From: Galeopsis tetrahit
Taxonomy: Eukaryota > Streptophyta > Magnoliopsida > Lamiales > Lamiaceae
Direction of reading: 5' to 3'
Assembly (NCBI GenBank): GCA_963675135.1
Contig: OY776119.1
Span: 80,593,727-80,657,726, forward strand
Length of the DNA: 64,000 bases
Shown here: positions 1 to 12,142 of the stretch, in pieces
Position numbering within the stretch: position 1 is the first letter of the stretch
How the letters are laid out: each line of letters starts with the position of its first letter
Translations under genes and position numbers: made by a program
The notes under the pieces: generated by a model
What the model saw: only the letters and a program-made list of their open reading frames with translations
Told to the model about the DNA's origin: nothing
Databases searched by the model: none

Positions 1-1290
1 TCTTTTAAAATCACTTTGGAAGCAAGATGCAGTATAAATAACAAGAGTATTGAATATTGAATTGAAATGACAATAAAATAAATAACACCAGGAGTTATAG
101 TGGTTCGGATATCAAATCCTACGTCCACTCTCACGATCTGCTCGTGATGTTAATCCTTTAATCACCAAATCAAAGGGGCTTATCCTTTAGAGTCCCAAGG
201 GGAGGACTTTGAGCTCTGAGCAATCACCAAATTGCTACGGTCTCCACAAGTGTTTATGAGCACTTGTACTCTTACAATTTTGAACAACTGAAATCTTATA
301 CTGGCTAGAGTGTTTGGGTTTGGGTTGTTTGATCTATCTCCAACTAATGGTTCAAGCAACATATTACTTAACCATTATGCCTAAACCAATAAATATATTT
401 AATGATAAATGTGGTTCGGTTTCTTGTTGGTGAGGAAACTAGTGAATTTAAAACAAGCTTGAAAAACTTTTCTTCGAATGCTCTTTGCTTCAATCATCTG
501 GATGTGTTCTTCGTAAGCTTGATAACTGGGTATAGTTTCCGTGTTCCTCACTTGAATTGATCTTGTATTTATAGGACTAATCTTCAATCAACTAGTCGTT
601 TGGAGAAACTAGTCGTTGTGATTATCCTTTATTGGAGCGTAATCTCTTGATTGTGTCTTGATTGATACTGATTCCACCAAATCTGGAACTTGCCTTCTTT
701 GGATATGGAAAGTCAATGTCTTCGAGATTTACATTTAGTCATTCACGAATATTTCTAGTCGGATGATCTTGTACTCGTCTGATCTGATACTCATCTGATC
801 TGGTACTTGATCTCGTCAGATACTTATCTAATCTGATCTTGTATGAGTAGTAGCCTATCTGTCATGAAGTAATCTTCTGATCTGATTTTGATTATCAGCT
901 AAGTCCAACTATCTGATTTTGATCTTTGTCTTCTCATCTGATTTGAATCATTCTAAGTCGTGAGAACTTTGATCAGTAGACATCTCTGGAAGTCCATATC
1001 AGCTAATAAGGCATACAAGGGTCTTTTCATATGATTCTTCAAACTTGGTCTTCCTTCAATCTTCAAGGTCTTCTACTCTTCAAATCTTGAGTGAGCGCGT
1101 GTAAAACCAAATGTGATCTCAACTGATATACATACAGCTGATCTCACTTAGACTAGACTAAGAATTTATAAGTTGTTCTATACATCTCAGCTTATCCTAT
1201 CACAACACTAAACTATTTAAGTGTTTTGGCCATAAAAACTAATTACATCATAATCATATCAAACCTAAGGGGTGGGTTCATATCCCAACA
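1..1290 (-). mobile_element. Partial LTR of a Sirevirus-like Ty1/copia element, cut by the window start
   Basis: Read on the minus strand, the block starts at 1290 with TGTTGGGATATGAACCCA, the same kind of 5' LTR end as the other Sirevirus LTRs here (15565, 19681, 31604). Near 100-140 it has the conserved block seen in those LTRs: a 'gtggttcgg' stretch followed by a 'ccactctcac' stretch. A minus-strand TATA box (CTATAAATA) lies near 566-575. By comparison with the 1351-bp LTR of element Y, only some 60-70 bases of its 3' end fall outside the window. Whether it is a solo LTR or one end of a full element cannot be told from here. Confidence 0.75.
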
Positions 1291-1527
1291 ACTCGTACCC
1301 CCACTTCTCACGATTGGTGCGGGTAGCGACATCATATAAATATTCTGTCTCGTTGGTTTGAAGATCTAGTGCTTAAGAATATTTTATGTAATAGATTTGA
1401 TCTTATAAACACTAAAAAAAAAAAAGTTGAGGGTATGAAAGTTTTTTTTAGTAATAAAGTAAATAATAAAATATTGTGAGTAATAAAGTAATGGCATGTG
1501 ATGTAATTTTGTGATTTTTGAAGGGTG
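1291..1527. other. AT-rich spacer, no feature seen
   Basis: The stretch between the partial LTR and the pogo-like element holds no open frame or repeat that I recognise. Confidence 0.6.
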
Positions 1528-1529
1528 TA

Positions 1530-2277
1530 CAGTAAAACCTCTATAAATTAATAACTTTGGGACCGTGAGATTTTATTAATTTAGAGAGGTATTAATTTTT
1601 CGATAAATTAATATTTTATTAATTAAAAGAGAGACTTTTTAAATTCAACAAATTTAGTACATATGTTTTAAAAATAAATGAGTTTATATATGTTTCATTG
1701 ATTATATTCGTGTATCAACCAATTCTTTGTAACTAATTTATGTATAATATCAATTCATTGTATACAATTAACTATTATATTCATAGACGCATGCATCAAT
1801 TCATTGGAATTACTTAAATATACATGTTTACATTAATTCGTTGCACTTAAATTACTATTATAGTCAATTAAGTATATTCATGCATCATGATGAATGAAAC
1901 ATATACTATATAAATTTCAATATGGAAATAAAATAATTCATAACACTCACTCATGTCTTCTCATCTAAAAGATATCGCAAAATCATCCATGAATAATGAA
2001 ATGCGTAAAGCATTATGTGAGTATAAGAGATTGAGACCATCTCACATGCACTCAAAAAGATTTATAAGAGAGACCATGCCATAATATTTATAATTGTACT
2101 AATATTTATAAATTATTAATTTAGAGTTTTAATGGGACCTAATATTTATAAAGGGATATTTCGAAAAATTATTATCTTATTATCTTATCGAATTTGATAA
2201 TTTTTTACAAAGGTCCAAATCGGGATCGGAAGATTTTATTATTTTAGAGAGTTTATTAATTTATAGAGGTTTAACTG
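1530..2277. mobile_element. Emigrant/pogo-like TIR element (Tc1/mariner superfamily), non-autonomous
   Basis: The left end reads CAGTAAAACCTCTATAAATT. The right end is its near-perfect reverse complement, giving a TIR of about 24 bp. Both sides are flanked by TA (1528-1529 and 2278-2279), the target duplication of Tc1/mariner elements. The TIR matches what I recall of the Arabidopsis Emigrant / Medicago Lemi1 family. The 748-bp interior is AT-rich with no transposase frame, so it depends on a source in trans. Confidence 0.8.
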
Positions 2278-2279
2278 TA

Positions 2280-2997
2280 GTTTAAATTGAAAAAATGTAT
2301 TATTACCAAATAAGAAAATGTGCAATTTAAATTGGGACATTCATTTTTAGCAAATGCACGATCTAAATTGGAATGGAGGAGTATAATTTAAGAATGTATA
2401 TATAATTTGGAGTAACGTTACCACTTACCAACACCCAAAATACTCTATACATACCCAACAAGTTTAAAGACAAATATACATAAATAAAATGATTAAGTAA
2501 TCCTTATATAAATATATAGTGGTGTAATTAAAAATAATAATTTGAAAAAATCTGAAAAAAAAATTAAAATTTAAAAGTCTTTAAAAAAAATCAACTAAAT
2601 TTAAAAAAAAAAAAAGAAGAGTTGTGAAAACTAAATAAAATTTTAAAAGGTTTAAATAATATAAAAATAAATCGTCAAAAAATAATTAAATTAAAAAAGT
2701 AATATTTATTTTCTATTTAATTTTTATTTAAGATTGTGTTGATTTTTCTTTGATTTTTATTTTTTTTAAAATTTGAATCCTTATGTTTTAAATTTAATTA
2801 CTCGTATTTTTTAAATTTGATTTGATTCATTTAATATTTTTCTGATTTATTTAGATTTAATTAATTTTTAATTTTTATTTGATTTTTTCAATTTAATTAT
2901 TTTAAAATTTTAGATGATTTTCTTAATATTTTAGATTTTTAATTGATTTTTCCATTCAAATAGTTTTTATTATCGAAATGTCAAAAATCTGAATTTA
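2280..2997. other. AT-rich intergenic DNA
   Basis: Long runs of A and T and no credible open frame. The sequence near 2376-2393 ends in a 'ggaggagta' that faintly resembles a Stowaway end, but no matching left end is visible. Confidence 0.6.
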
Positions 2998-3005
2998 ACT
3001 ACCGG

Positions 3006-3693
3006 TGGGGTGTGCATCGGTCCAAAATCGGACTGGACCGGGACCGGAATGTGTGCTAAAGGGCGGACCGGAGACCGGACCGTAATTAATTCCGGTCCGG
3101 GTTTGGACCGGTTGGACCGGATTTCTTAATTTTTTTTTTAATTTTTAATTTTTAAATTTTTTTTTTGTTTATGGAAGCAAGAACAAGATTGATGAATTTA
3201 TGTATGAAAATTAAAGTGTTTGCTATTCATTACGTCAATGTGAATTTTATTTACATTATTATTAATGATCTTTTGACCATAAAAATAAATTAAATATATT
3301 GAGAGTGCATTAGTAAAAAAATATTTGCAAAAAATGTAATCGATTATATATTTGCAAAAAATATAATAGATTTCAAAAAATGTGATGAATTTTATTTACA
3401 TTATTATTAAATTATATATTTACAAAAAATGTACTCCGTAATAGATTTCATCACATTTTCACTAATTACTTGGTTTTTGAAAAATAATTGAGAGTGTATT
3501 AGTAAAAAAATATAAAAAAAATTAAAAAAAATAAAAATAAATTTCGGTCCAAACCGGTCCGGACCGGAAAATTCCGGTCTTGGACCGTTAGACCGGAATT
3601 CAAAATTTATCGGACCGGAGACCGGACTGAAATCTAACCGGTCGGTCCGGTTCCGATCTTTTTTCCGATCCAGTTTTATTTTGAACACTCCTA
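3006..3693. mobile_element. hAT-like non-autonomous element with GGACCGG-rich ends
   Basis: The ends read (T)GGGGTGTGCA and GAACACTCCTA, inverted copies of the TAGGGGTGTGCA end of the clearer relative at 44396-45208. Flanking 8-mers are ACTACCGG (2998-3005) and ACCACCAG (3694-3701), 6 of 8 matching, as expected for a decayed 8-bp hAT duplication. About 120 bp inside each end is filled with overlapping GGACCGG/CCGGTCC motifs. No transposase frame is present. Confidence 0.72.
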
Positions 3694-3764
3694 ACCACCA
3701 GTACCATACTTGAAAAATTGAAATCTCGTAAATAAAAAGATATTGATATTAACCTTATCCAAAT

Positions 3765-4199
3765 GGTCGGCCATGGTTATACGCACACATAACATTGTTG
3801 AGTACATTCACCGATTTTTTTTTACATATTAGTTATGTGTGAAATGACAGTTCTACCATTACCATTTGTCTAAAAATAAAAAAATTCTGGTGACTAGTAT
3901 AACCACATCCATTCCATTTCACGAAAAAATCGCCTCCCTTCCCCACCCACCATTACCATGAAATCTCAAAAACAACTTAATCATCCCATGAACAAAATAA
4001 TATACTCTTTTTTTTTAATTATTATGTTTTAACCCCTAAAAAAATTGGGCGCCGCGAGTGAGTGTCTACAAACAAAAGGAATATTAGAGTTAAAGAAGAA
4101 GGGTATTTTGAATTTTTTTTATGGGGAGTGTAGTCATTTTAGGGTGAGTGTGCTAAGCGAGTAGGTGTACTCAACAAAGTCGTGTGTATAACCTTTGTC
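3765..4199. mobile_element. Mutator-like MITE, first of an adjacent pair
   Basis: The ends form an inverted repeat of about 30 bp: 'ggttatacgcacacataac' at the left and its reverse complement at the right (about 4165-4193), followed inward by 'gttgagtac'. Flanking 9-mers TATCCAAAT (3756-3764) and TATCCTAAT (4200-4208) match at 8 of 9 positions, the length typical of Mutator-like elements. The TIR is shared with the next element. The exact termini carry an uncertainty of a few bases because the arms differ by a small indel. Confidence 0.6.
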
Positions 4200-4216
4200 T
4201 ATCCTAATTTACTGGC

Positions 4217-5189
4217 GGCCACAATTATACACACACAGACTTATTGAGGACACTCATTGGCTTAGCACACACATCGTAAAAAAAATGAGGACACCCATGC
4301 TGAAAGATATAAAATACCCCTCTCATACTAAACCCTAATTAAATCCCCTCTCCATCTTTCCTAACATTTTCACACCGTACACCCACCTCACCTTCTTCCT
4401 CCCACTCCCAGGCGGCCACCGCCCACCCCCTCCTCCAAGCGACCGTCGTAGCCGACTCATTTGAAGAAGGAGCGGTCGTGACTGTGGAAGAAATAGGCGG
4501 CCGCCGGCGCTGCAACTAAAGAGAAGGCCACGCGACGCGACCGCCATCGCGACCCCTTCCTCTTCGTAGGCCGATCACATGCCCTCCCCGTTCACACCCC
4601 CCACCTCCGTCGTTCGCCTCCGCTCCCGGTAAGTTTAGAGTTTAAGGTTTAGGAAAAATAGGATTATGAAATCATTTCATGGAGATTTCTGGAAAAAATC
4701 GAAAAGAAAATAATACTATTAGGGTTTTTACAGATCCAAAAAATGTATTAGGATTTTTTACAGTTTCAAAAATATATTTTTTTCGAATTTTTTGTGTTTG
4801 TCCGAATTTTTTGCCGAATCCAATTATTTTTTTCGAATTTTTGTATTTGTTCGAAATTTTTTGCCGAAACCAATTACTTTATTCGAAATTTTTGTGTTTG
4901 TCCGAAATTTTTACCAAATAAATTACTTTTTTGAATTTTTGTGTTTTTTCTTAACATTTTGGTTTCTTACAATTTTTTGTTGTTTTGATTATTGATGGTT
5001 TTTTTTTTATATATTATGGTGATGGTGGAGACGATTCTTCCGTTAAATGAATGAGTGTGTGTACTTATCTGCCGTCTTTATTTCTTCAAAATTTTATCAA
5101 AGGGTATATTGACATTTCACATACTCTTTAGTTGATTTTTTCTTTAAAGTGAGTGTCTTCAATAAGTCTATCTGTGTATAAACGTGGCG
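4217..5189. mobile_element. Mutator-like element with a GC-rich, exon-like cargo
   Basis: Left arm 'ggccacaattatacacacac' and right arm (reverse complement 'cgccacgtttatacacag') continue inward as 'agacttattga.gacactca', about 40 bp of inverted repeat. Flanking 9-mers TTTACTGGC (4208-4216) and TTCACTGGC (5190-5198) match at 8 of 9. The interior changes sharply: about 4335-4640 is GC-rich, ending in a 'ggtaagt' splice-donor-like string at 4628, then very AT-rich repeats of 'tttttcgaattttt' kind (4770-4960). This fits a Mutator-like element that has picked up a host gene 5' fragment, but no source gene is identified. Confidence 0.55.
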
Positions 5190-5198
5190 TTCACTGGC

Positions 5199-5660
5199 AA
5201 ACTGAAAGCCCATTACTCCTGGCCCACTTTCAGAGGTTGTCAGCCCAATTTAATTGCGTGAGTTAGTGTGCTAGGAAATATTTGGGTTTTACTTTAGTTC
5301 AGCCCATCCTCAGGCTATTGCATTGTATAAACAATTCGTTCAAGTTTTGTATAAACAGATATCCACTTTTCAATGTAAATATTATCATTATTAAGGTAAA
5401 TTATTTCAAGTTCATCTTTCTAAGATAAAGTCTTAAAAATTGATGCATTTTACATTAACTAAATAATAAATTGTGTCACTTACAAAAAACATTCATAAAA
5501 TGGACTCCCTCCTCCATCTACACTTAATATACAATTTCTTTTTGACATAAAATTTAAAAATATTGATAGTTTATGTAAAAATTAGATATGTATAATAAAA
5601 AGTGAAGGATGTATTAGTGTATTGAAAGATTTATATTATTATTTATAAAAATGTAACTTT
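5199..5660. other. Intergenic DNA, no feature seen
   Basis: AT-rich sequence with no credible open frame, between the Mutator-like element and the next hAT-like MITE. Confidence 0.5.
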
Positions 5661-5662
5661 TA

Positions 5663-6080
5663 TAGGGATGACAATGGGACGGGTATGTCCCGTCCCGTCA
5701 AAAAAAATTCATACTCTGACCCGTCCCGTTTAATTTTTTTAATTTTTTTAAATTAATTTTAATGTATACAATATATTTATTTTGATATTACATAATTTAA
5801 ATTAAATATATAATTGTTTAAATAGCATTTCATATTCATTTTATACTAAAAAACTACATAAAAAATATTTTTACAAACATATATACATTAATATACATAT
5901 AAATTTATATAAATAAAAACATACAATATTATTATATAGCAGGTATGAGTACGGGTAGACGGGACGGGTTTGACAAAAACCACGATCCGTCCCATACCCG
6001 CTTAACCGGGTTCAAACCCGCTCCATTTGGGTCAGGTTCAATACGGGTTCGAGTTTGGACCCGTTCCATTGCCATCTCTA
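5663..6080. mobile_element. hAT-like MITE
   Basis: Left end TAGGGATGACAATGGGACGG and right end CCATTGCCATCTCTA are inverted repeats with a few mismatches. Flanking 8-mers AACTTTTA (5655-5662) and GACTTTTA (6081-6088) match at 7 of 8. Sub-terminal DNA is rich in GGGACGGG/CCCGTCCC-type motifs and the centre is AT-rich. No coding frame. Confidence 0.75.
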
Positions 6081-6088
6081 GACTTTTA

Positions 6089-6756
6089 GTTAAAAAATGA
6101 AAAATTGCATATTAAGTATTGATGGGGTAGAATAGGAAAGAGAGAGAGTTTTGAATCTGCTGTATGGTGGCGACGGAGAGAGTTGGGGACAATTGAGGGG
6201 GGACAATTGAGGGTAATAAGGTCATTTGCATACACCCTTTATACATATTTGCTCAAGCCTCAAGGGGAATTGGTTGTACCTTTTTGTAAGTTGGGCTAGC
6301 TACTATATTGTACTTATCTGCAATTATTTCATTTTTTTTTAATAACGGAATTTAAAAAACACATTACATCCTTCCCTCGAAAAAATAAAATAAAATTACA
6401 TAATTGGTAATACTCAGCTTTGAAACTCGTATATATATATATATATATAGCAGCATGATTATGATGAAATTATTAATATTATGTAGATATACTTTTATAA
6501 TGGATGAGATAATTACAAGGACGGTTGATATATAATTAATGTTCGAGCGTGCGTAAATTTATTATTAAACTTTGGTTCCTAGCTCTCCCATTCAACAAGA
6601 AAAAAAGGGCAACAATATTAAACATTAAATATGTCATAGCTTAAATACTTAAATTATCATGCATGCATGATGTATGTATTAATTAATATTCATGTCAATT
6701 TTATTAGTATTGTTTTGGTTAATCGATCGATATTTAATTTACGGCTGCAATTCGAA
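6089..6756. other. Intergenic DNA with an (AT)n microsatellite
   Basis: No gene seen. A short (AT)n tract runs at about 6431-6449, and a 'gagggggacaattgagg' repeat pair lies near 6190-6215. Confidence 0.6.
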
Positions 6757-7246
6757 TATTATAAGTCAATAAGAGCTGGTGTATTTTCGCTTCCAAGCTT
6801 ATCGTTTTATACGACCATACGTGATTTGATTTTGACTAATTTGTGGAGAGGTAATAACTAATGCAATGACGGTTCTTAAAAAAGTTCGAGAGAGTTTATA
6901 AAAGGAGAATAGAATTTAATCTGAATATTTGGATTGTGTTTATTAATTAGGTTAAATGACATTTTTATGTTACATGCAAATATGAGTTGCGTTCAGTAAC
7001 CCTCCTAATACGAAAATAATTCAGAAAATTAATACCCTAATCACTACATTATTTAATAATTAAAATTGCTACTCATTTTTTACTCACATTTTCCTTTACA
7101 CCTCACTAAATCAATTATCGAAAATCAATTAAGAGAAACTGTGAACCCCACATTATTTAAGACAGTTCCTTTTATTAAAAAAATATGCATACTAAATTGG
7201 TAAAGTCTAGTATGCACTCGAGTGCATGTTGTGCACCCTAGTCCAT

Positions 7247-7390
7247 GTTGCACTTTTCAACTGACTTACACTTTTTGGTAAATGGTGTTGCACTTTTCAA
7301 TTATTACTAAAAATATTATTATACAGTTTAATAATTGAAAAGTGCAACACCATCTAACAAAAAGTGTAAGTCAATAAACCGAAAAGTCCA
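7247..7390. repeat. Foldback (hairpin) repeat of 'cacttttcaa/gacttacac' motifs
   Basis: Two arms of about 60 bp (7247-7306 and about 7329-7388) are inverted copies with roughly 85-90 percent identity by eye, separated by about 22 bp. The arms contain 'gttgcacttttcaa' and 'gacttacactttttg', the same words that fill the Mutator-like element at 49209-50222. Transcribed, this would fold into one long hairpin. Confidence 0.7.
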
Positions 7391-8144
7391 TAGCAGACCA
7401 ACCCTACTAAATTATCGAAAGACACGCTATTTACAATTTAATTTAAATAAGTTAAAAATGATACCGATTTTACAATAAGACAGTGAGAGGAAGCTTCAAG
7501 AGTTGACAATAGAGATAGGAGCATATATTAATAAGTACGGATGTATGGCATAAGTACGGATGACAGACGGTGGATATTTATACAAAAAAAGATAAAAAAA
7601 TGAGGCAGTTGGTTTTGGGTCATTGATAGGTACAAGTACAACTAGGTTCACGGTGTTTCCTTCAGATATTCAATTAGTCAATTAAAAAAATTATTTTATT
7701 TTTCCTTCAAGACTTTATTTTAGTTAATTTCCACATATATATAACGATGATGATGATTACCGAAGACTTTATTTCTACGTATTGGGGGGGTGGCTAGAAA
7801 AAAAAAAAAGATTTTTCAAATTGAACTGGTGAAATTCAGTTAATTGTATTTTATAAAATAATCGAATGTATATAAATATTTTGATTTTCGATTCGGCAAA
7901 TAGTTGAAATAATCGAATTCATTGAAATATTTATTTATGTATAATATATTAATTTTTTTATATATTTATAAATTGAACATTATATTCTTAGAATTTTACA
8001 TCCATAATTATTTATTTCTTTTTTATCATCAATTTTTTTACATTTGATTCGTTGCAAATTTTTTTAAAAGATGTCTAATTAAGAACCAAAAGAAAAAAAT
8101 GTATCATAACATAACTCACATGGTTCATCTTTAAAATTTAATGG

Positions 8145-8180
<36 letters not shown>
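8145..8180. repeat. (AAT)n microsatellite
   Basis: About twelve perfect units of 'ata'. Copy B lacks the expansion at the corresponding place (about 52210-52225). Confidence 0.85.
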
Positions 8181-8181
<1 letters not shown>

Positions 8182-8202
8182 GATCTAAGCATTCAAAATT
8201 TA

Positions 8203-8576
8203 ATGGGCCGGATGGGAGTGGAGGGTGGAAAGTTGCTGTGGAGAAGAAATTTGTTTGAATGCGAACATGTGCTACTAACATCCATGATGCATTTTCTTAA
8301 CAAGTGTTTTCCTAGAGTTGGCCGGAGTGAAGGACGGGTGGCGATGTTCTTAACAAAAATCAGCTTACGATTTGTTCATCCAAGCTGATCACGTGACGAC
8401 ATTTTCAGTACACTTTGGAGACAAATTGCTCCAGGAAAGATAAAGTGTTTCGCGTGGAGGTGACGCAACAGAGGACGATGAGCGCATTTTCTTTGAATGT
8501 AAGTTTGCCTTTGTGTTATTGGTGAAACTTTATGATTGGTTTAGTTTCTCTACAGTTGGTCACAATAATGCTAGGA
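8203..8576 (+). pseudogene. LINE (non-LTR retrotransposon) reverse transcriptase C-terminal remnant, part 1
   Basis: Pieces of the zf-RVT tail of plant LINE reverse transcriptases can be read in shifting frames: L-W-R-R-N-L-F-E near 8237-8260, and P-G-K-I-K-C-F-A-W-R near 8430-8460. Frames are broken between them. The remnant is interrupted by the Ty3 element at 8582-15201 and resumes at 15206. A parallel remnant at 52255-52640 in copy B shows that it predates the duplication. Confidence 0.65.
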
Positions 8577-8581
8577 GCAGG
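8577..8581. repeat. Left target site duplication GCAGG of the Ty3 chromovirus
   Basis: GCAGG here and at 15202-15206 flank the element. The uninterrupted site in copy B (about 52534-52546) has a single related sequence. Confidence 0.85.
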
Positions 8582-8970
8582 TGATGAGAACCACGCCGTC
8601 TCACTCTGATTCCGGAAAATCCCTGACTCAGGCCAGCAGGATTGACAGCTGCAAAACAAGATTTGCGCAAGAATACTTCTATATATTATCTGATAATTGT
8701 TTACAATGCCTTCAAAGGCTTATATAATAAGCCACGAAAATAACTACATGAGGCCCATCTAAATCAATTACTAAGGCCCAATCTAACATCTCATATTCAT
8801 AAACTAATTACATATTTTTTGTACTGGGCCCAACATTCATACTTGGCCCAACTTCATTTTGACATTGCTCATTATCACGACCCGCCATCGCATTTTGGGT
8901 TGCTGCACTTAACCTTGCTCGTCGTGCTTTATTATAGGTATTCTTCAGCCCACGCGATTCATTCGTATCA
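8582..8970 (-). repeat. 3' LTR of the Ty3 chromovirus
   Basis: Starts TGATGAGAACCACG and ends CATTCGTATCA, about 389 bp. It matches 14818-15201 with scattered substitutions and small indels. A purine-rich tract on the minus strand (gaagaggataggaa, 8971-8985) just before it is the likely polypurine tract. Confidence 0.9.
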
Positions 8971-10804
8971 TTCCTATCCTCTTCGACAGCGTCCTTGTCC
9001 TCAAGGACAAATTCTGGAAAACGTAGGCGCATCTGATTGAAGTCTTCCCATGTCGCTTCCTCTGGTGATAAATTTTCCCATTCGAGCAAGACTTCCCATC
9101 GGAATCGGCCTCCTCTCTTAATTTGTCTATACTCCACTCTCGTGCTGGACAAATAAGTAATTGCCCGTCACTGTTCACTGTCGGTAGACGTCCTGTTGTC
9201 ACATCATTGGTTCCTACTCGCCTCTTTAGTTGGGAGACGTGAATCACCGGGTGTATCTAAGCCTCGTCAGGAAGCTCCAATCGATAAGCTACGTTTCCAA
9301 TTCGCTCTGCAATGCGAAATGGCCCATAGTATCTGCTCCCTAACTAACTTGTATATTGCCTTTTGGGATATTGTTTGTTGTCGATACGGACGAAGCTTTA
9401 GGTAAGACCAATCGCCTACTTCGAACTCCTCTTCCCTTTGCTTTTTATCGTGGGTGTCCTTCATGCGGTTGATCGAAACTTGCAGCGTATCCTTAAGCTC
9501 TCGCAATAAAAAGTTATGTTCCTGCAATTCTCCATCGACCTCGGCATTGGGAGACTCCCCGATGGGGTAACTTACCAAGTGCGGATGTGGTCTCCCACAT
9601 ACCAATTCGAAAGGGGAGTATTTGGTTGACGCGTGGAACATAGTATTATACCAATACTCGCCCATGGTAAAAATAGCTCCCACTTAATCAGATTTGTATG
9701 CACAAAACAGCGTAAATATTGTTCAAGAGTACGATTTGTTACCTCGGTTTGGCCGTCGGTCTGGGGGTGATAGGTTGAACTCATAGCCAATTGGGTGCCC
9801 TGCATTTTGAAGAACTATTTCTAGAAATTGCTGATGAAGATTTTATCCCTATCAGTTACTATTGAACGGGGTACTCCGTGAAGCTTAACCACATGTTCGA
9901 CAAATAACCGAGCTATCGACTTGGTCGTATATGGGTGTACTAAAGGAACGAAGTGTGCATATTTGGTCAGCCGATCCACAACAACTAAGATGCCATTGAA
10001 TCCATTCGAGCGGGGTAGCCCTTCTATAAAATCCACTGTTACGTCTTACTATATTCTATTCGGTATTGGCAAAGGTTGTAGCAAGCCACTTGGTTTTCTT
10101 GAATCACTTTCTGTGATAAACGTCGCAGCTTGTTACGTATTGTTTGATCTCTTGTTTCATGCCCGACCAATGAAAGGTTGATGAAAGACGTGCCCACGTT
10201 CGGTATATTCCAGAATGGCCCCCCATATTCGAGTCGTGGAAATGGTGCATTAACTGTGATCGTAAGTCCCCGGATTTAGGTACCCACAGTTTGTTTTTGA
10301 AGAACAGTAGTTGGTCCCTCCATTCATATTCCTCAATCTCTACTTGTTGTATTTTCAATCAAATGGTTGTTATTTCTTCATCTTGGTCTGATGTTGCTTT
10401 AATTAATTCCCAAATGTGCCAAACTGGTCCAGTCAAGGCATTAATTCCTAGTTGTTCATCTCTCCATGATAACGCGTCGGCAACAACATTTTGCCTTCCC
10501 GGGCGGCAGTAGATTTCAAAATCAAAACCCATGAGTTTAACGACGAATTTTTATTGTTCCGGCGTAACAATCCGTTGTTCGAGCATATGTTTGAAGGGTT
10601 GCTGGTCTGTTATGATTCAGAATCGATGACCAAGCAAATATGGTCTCCATATTCGTACTGCTTCTACGACCACTAACATTTCTTTGGCATAAGTCGACCA
10701 TTCAATCTTTCTCGGTCCCAAAGCTTTGCTTAAGTACGCTAGAGGCTTTCCCTGCTGTATGAGCACCGCGCCTAGTCCGAAATCGTTAGCGTCGACATGA
10801 ACTT
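8971..10804 (-). pseudogene. Ty3 RNase H (C-terminal part), integrase and chromodomain, broken
   Basis: In minus-strand order: RNase H text Y-K-V-H-V-D-A-N-D-F-G-L-G-A-V (from 10804 to about 10617); integrase zinc-finger region with H-H-F-H and a C-D-V-Y where CxxC is expected (10358-10104); integrase core with V-V-V-D-R-L-T-K-Y-A-H-F (10036-9821) and S-T-Y-H-P-Q-T-D-G-Q-T-E (about 9780); a C-terminal part (9683-9267); and a chromodomain-like end with L-L-E-W-E-N-L-S-P-E-E-A-T-W-E (about 9090-9030). Several frameshifts separate the pieces, and the second zinc-binding cysteine is lost. The chromodomain is known in chromoviruses to guide insertion toward heterochromatin. Confidence 0.85.
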
Positions 10805-12142
10805 TGTAGGTCCCTAGTTGAGTAGATAATATTGAGTAAGCTAAGAAAACGTCTAGAGGGGGGGGGGTGAATAGACTTTTCAAAATCTTTCAATATATCA
10901 AAGTACACAATGCGGAAATATCAGATTAACAATGAGCCCAACAAATTTATACTCAACTAATTTCGTAATTGAACTTCTGTATGAACACTTTTAACTTGTC
11001 TATTCTATATGCAGTTTTAATCAATTAAACAAGTAATCAATCAAACACAAATACAACAGTAAAGTAAACAACACAAGATTTATAGTGGTTCGACAACTTG
11101 TCTACATCCACTCTCACAACTCTAGTTGTGAAATTTTATTAACTCTTTTCTTTGAGTGTTCTTGTGGCTTTAAGTCCCAAGATTAAGACTTCGATCTTCT
11201 CGATTATACCACCAGGTATATCTTCGATCTAACAACCAGCTATTTACAAGTAACTAGCGACTTAAACAAAACTATAAAAGAAAAACTTCTCTTAGTCCAG
11301 TAGTAGCCTTCTGAATTTGACTTGTCTTCTGGCTTCAACTTCCTGAACTTGAACTCTGTGAGCTTCTTTTTTCTTTGAATATCTCTTAGAAAATTCTTCA
11401 GTATATCGAGTTTCAGTAGTTATTCAGTAGTCTTGAATCGTAGAATACCTTGAAGTATTTATAGACTTCTGAACCTTCAAGAACAGTTTGTTATCCAACT
11501 AACTTTCTTGATAACTGACTTCTAACTGTTTCTTCTTATCCTTCCACGCGTTTCTTCAGTTAATTATTTATTCCATAACTAACTCTTCAATATATCTTCC
11601 TTCATACGCGTTTCTGACTTAAGTAATTTTTCTTCTTTTATGCGCACTTGTCTAGTCTGGTATTCCATACTTAGACAAATTCTTCAGTCTTCATAACTCA
11701 TCTTGTCCTGTCTCCGTGAGTCTTCTTATCTTCAGTAGACTTCTTCCAACAGTAGACTTCCATGAAGAACTAATCTATACTAGTCCTATCATCTAATTCT
11801 AACAAGACTATTACATTACTTTAAGCTTTATAACTCAGCTTAGTCATCTTAAATCTATACATCATTATAAACAAAACATATGAGCTTCTATACATCAATT
11901 ATTCGCTCATCATAAACCTAACAAAAACATAACACAGTACTTATAAAACGTACTTGTCTTTTCTTTCATACTTAACATTTTCTTTCATACTTTATACTTT
12001 GTACTCTACTGATCTTGTTCACAAGACGAATTCCATAACTAGATCAGTTCATACTTAAAAAAATATATTCAAGTCCTCTTTTTGGCTTATCAAAACTACT
12101 TCAACATCAATTAGGACTTGTATCAGGATTTATATCCCAACA
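10805..12142 (-). mobile_element. Solo LTR W of a Sirevirus (family related to element Y)
   Basis: Ends TGTAGGTCCCTAG and ATATCCCAACA, inverted relative to the Y LTR, about 1338 bp against 1351 for Y. The perfect 5-bp duplication AACTT lies at 10800-10804 and 12143-12147. There is no internal domain, so the full element was reduced to one LTR by LTR-LTR recombination. A minus-strand TATA box lies at 11456-11463. It splits the RNase H domain of the Ty3 host element. Confidence 0.9.

Noticed and set aside
4679..4995. Phe-rich open frames in the second Mutator-like element
   Set aside because: Translation of T-rich tandem repeats, not a credible protein.
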